Assembly (NCBI GenBank): GCA_903951825.1
Contig: CAJBDJ010000025.1
Coordinates: 1 to 43,038 of the forward strand
DNA length: 43,038 bases
Reading direction: 5' to 3'
Source: an uncultured Pseudomonadota bacterium
GTDB taxonomy: Bacteria > Pseudomonadota > Gammaproteobacteria > Burkholderiales > Rhodocyclaceae
Made by a program: the position numbers and the translations under genes. This document shows positions 42,370 through 43,038 of this stretch, piece after piece (position 1 is the stretch's first letter; each line of letters starts with the position of its first letter). Below the pieces are notes generated by a model. That model did not search any database, was not told where the DNA came from, and worked only from the letters and a program-made list of their open reading frames with translations.

Positions 42370-43038
42370 TGTGTTCCCCGATTATTCTGCGTGGTGTCAC
42401 GCTCAGCCGCCTTCCGGCCAGCCTCAATCGTCTGCAGCAGACCGGGTGGGAGTTGGTTGACGAGGGTGCCCGCGGCAAACGGTGCGGCCAAGGGAATGTC
42501 GATGTAGTTCATGAACCTCGCGAAATTGCCGTAGTCCGGGCGGATATTGCCGACAAAGCGGGGAGAAAGCACCCAATCCTCTGGTGTTTGATTCGGCAGT
42601 TCGACCCCCTGGAAGTTGATTACTTTCATCCTGTACGTCGGATCATTCACCGTATCGTAAGCACTAAAACTGTTGAACTTGTCATGCGTCCCACCAAAAA
42701 GCTCGACGATCCATTTCGCCCAGAAGCTGTCTTTGGCGTAGGTACCGGGGCCGATGCCGAACATTTTCAGATAGCCGGTTTCGCTGCCTTGATGCCCGCC
42801 CATGGGGCTGAGCAGGTCGCCCCCTTTGTCTTTGAATACGGCCTGCAGGGCATCAAACGGGTTCGTGTTGGTCAGATATTGAACATTGTGGCCGCTGATC
42901 GCCACATACCCATCCGGGCGGATCGTACACTCAAACCCCTGCGTTCTGCAGACGGTGGGCAAATCCCAGCGTCCGCCGCCGATTTCGCCCCGCTGAAAGT
43001 TATTGGAACACTGGTTGCTATCGCCCAGACAGAAGCCT
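42366..43038 (-). CDS. C-terminal part of a large secreted protein (cut by window edge)
   Basis: The frame is open from the right edge through a non-start region to the stop at 42366, at least 223 residues. The tail reads NPFDALQAVFKDKGGD, then SPMGGHQGSETGYLKMFGIGPGT, AKWIVELFGGTHDKFNSF and NYIDIPLAAPFAAGTLVNQLPPGLLQTIEAG. The order GGxQG, then GPGTY, then EFFGGPHD-like, then hydrophobic APFA resembles the C-terminal conserved region of large filamentous-hemagglutinin or similar exoproteins; I recall this pattern but cannot check it. Two or more Cys residues are near the edge. Family assignment is tentative. Confidence 0.45.
   Translation of the reverse strand, partial: GFCLGDSNQCSNNFQRGEIGGGRWDLPTVCRTQGFECTIRPDGYVAISGHNVQYLTNTNPFDALQAVFKDKGGDLLSPMGGHQGSETGYLKMFGIGPGTYAKDSFWAKWIVELFGGTHDKFNSFSAYDTVNDPTYRMKVINFQGVELPNQTPEDWVLSPRFVGNIRPDYGNFARFMNYIDIPLAAPFAAGTLVNQLPPGLLQTIEAGRKAAERDTTQNNRGTQ

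Overview
The window looks like a chromosomal segment of a GC-rich betaproteobacterium. The gene set (LplT/Aas lipid genes, ispDF, tsaB-rimI-UDG, several cyclic-di-GMP genes, SEC-C protein, DUF3334) would suit Rhodocyclales such as Dechloromonas, but that placement is inference from protein style, not from a marker gene. I see no rRNA, tRNA or CRISPR array.

Layout. (1) 1-9954: the tip of an IS21-family element followed by a tightly packed plus-strand operon: a beheaded cobW/COG0523 gene, a QueD-like enzyme, a gamma-carbonic anhydrase, a DUF1624 membrane acyltransferase, a TonB-dependent receptor, DUF1826, a ZrgA-type DUF2796 protein, an ABC ATPase and FtsX-like permease, DUF3299 and a ZIP permease. 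This content matches known Zur-controlled zinc-scavenging regulons and would carry zinc from the outer membrane to the cytoplasm. The IS insertion removed the cobW GTPase P-loop and presumably the operon's own promoter. (2) 10166-11212: a RelE/HigB-XRE toxin-antitoxin pair whose promoter abuts a decayed thioesterase gene. (3) 11291-16864: an overlapping four-gene operon, ArsR-like regulator, Aas-type acyltransferase/acyl-ACP synthetase, Tat-exported amidohydrolase and an LplT-PlsC fusion, probably for lysophospholipid recycling. (4) 16928-18142: a YecA-like SEC-C protein and two small minus-strand genes flanking a perfect 15-bp inverted repeat that contains a LexA-type box. (5) 18235-24196, minus strand: FtsX-like permease (YbbP type), radA, alr, and a LysR regulator, divergent from a second, stand-alone lplT (24326-25609). 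(6) 25599-27525, minus: type-4 uracil-DNA glycosylase, rimI, tsaB. (7) 27526-30395: a possible structured RNA, a small exported Arg/Glu-rich protein, and a divergent OmpR/EnvZ-type two-component system. (8) 30385-35584, minus: a four-gene signalling operon, HD-GYP, REC-like/PAS/GGDEF/EAL, a 60-residue protein, HDOD. (9) 35785-36971: ispD-ispF with a clear terminator. (10) 37013-40839, plus: DUF4010/MgtC-like membrane protein, AmrS-type radical SAM enzyme with an alpha/beta-hydrolase-like partner, and a CheX-like DUF3334 protein. (11) 40965-43038: a HicAB toxin-antitoxin pair and, on the minus strand, the C-terminus of a large secreted protein followed by an overlapping lipoprotein gene.

The most interesting items are the IS-beheaded zinc operon with its duplicated signal-peptide segment and possible dioxygenase DUF1826; the lipid operon with an unexplained amidohydrolase; the LexA-like palindrome beside small genes; the two toxin-antitoxin operons that both look leaderless; and the possible toxin-tail/lipoprotein pair at the right edge.
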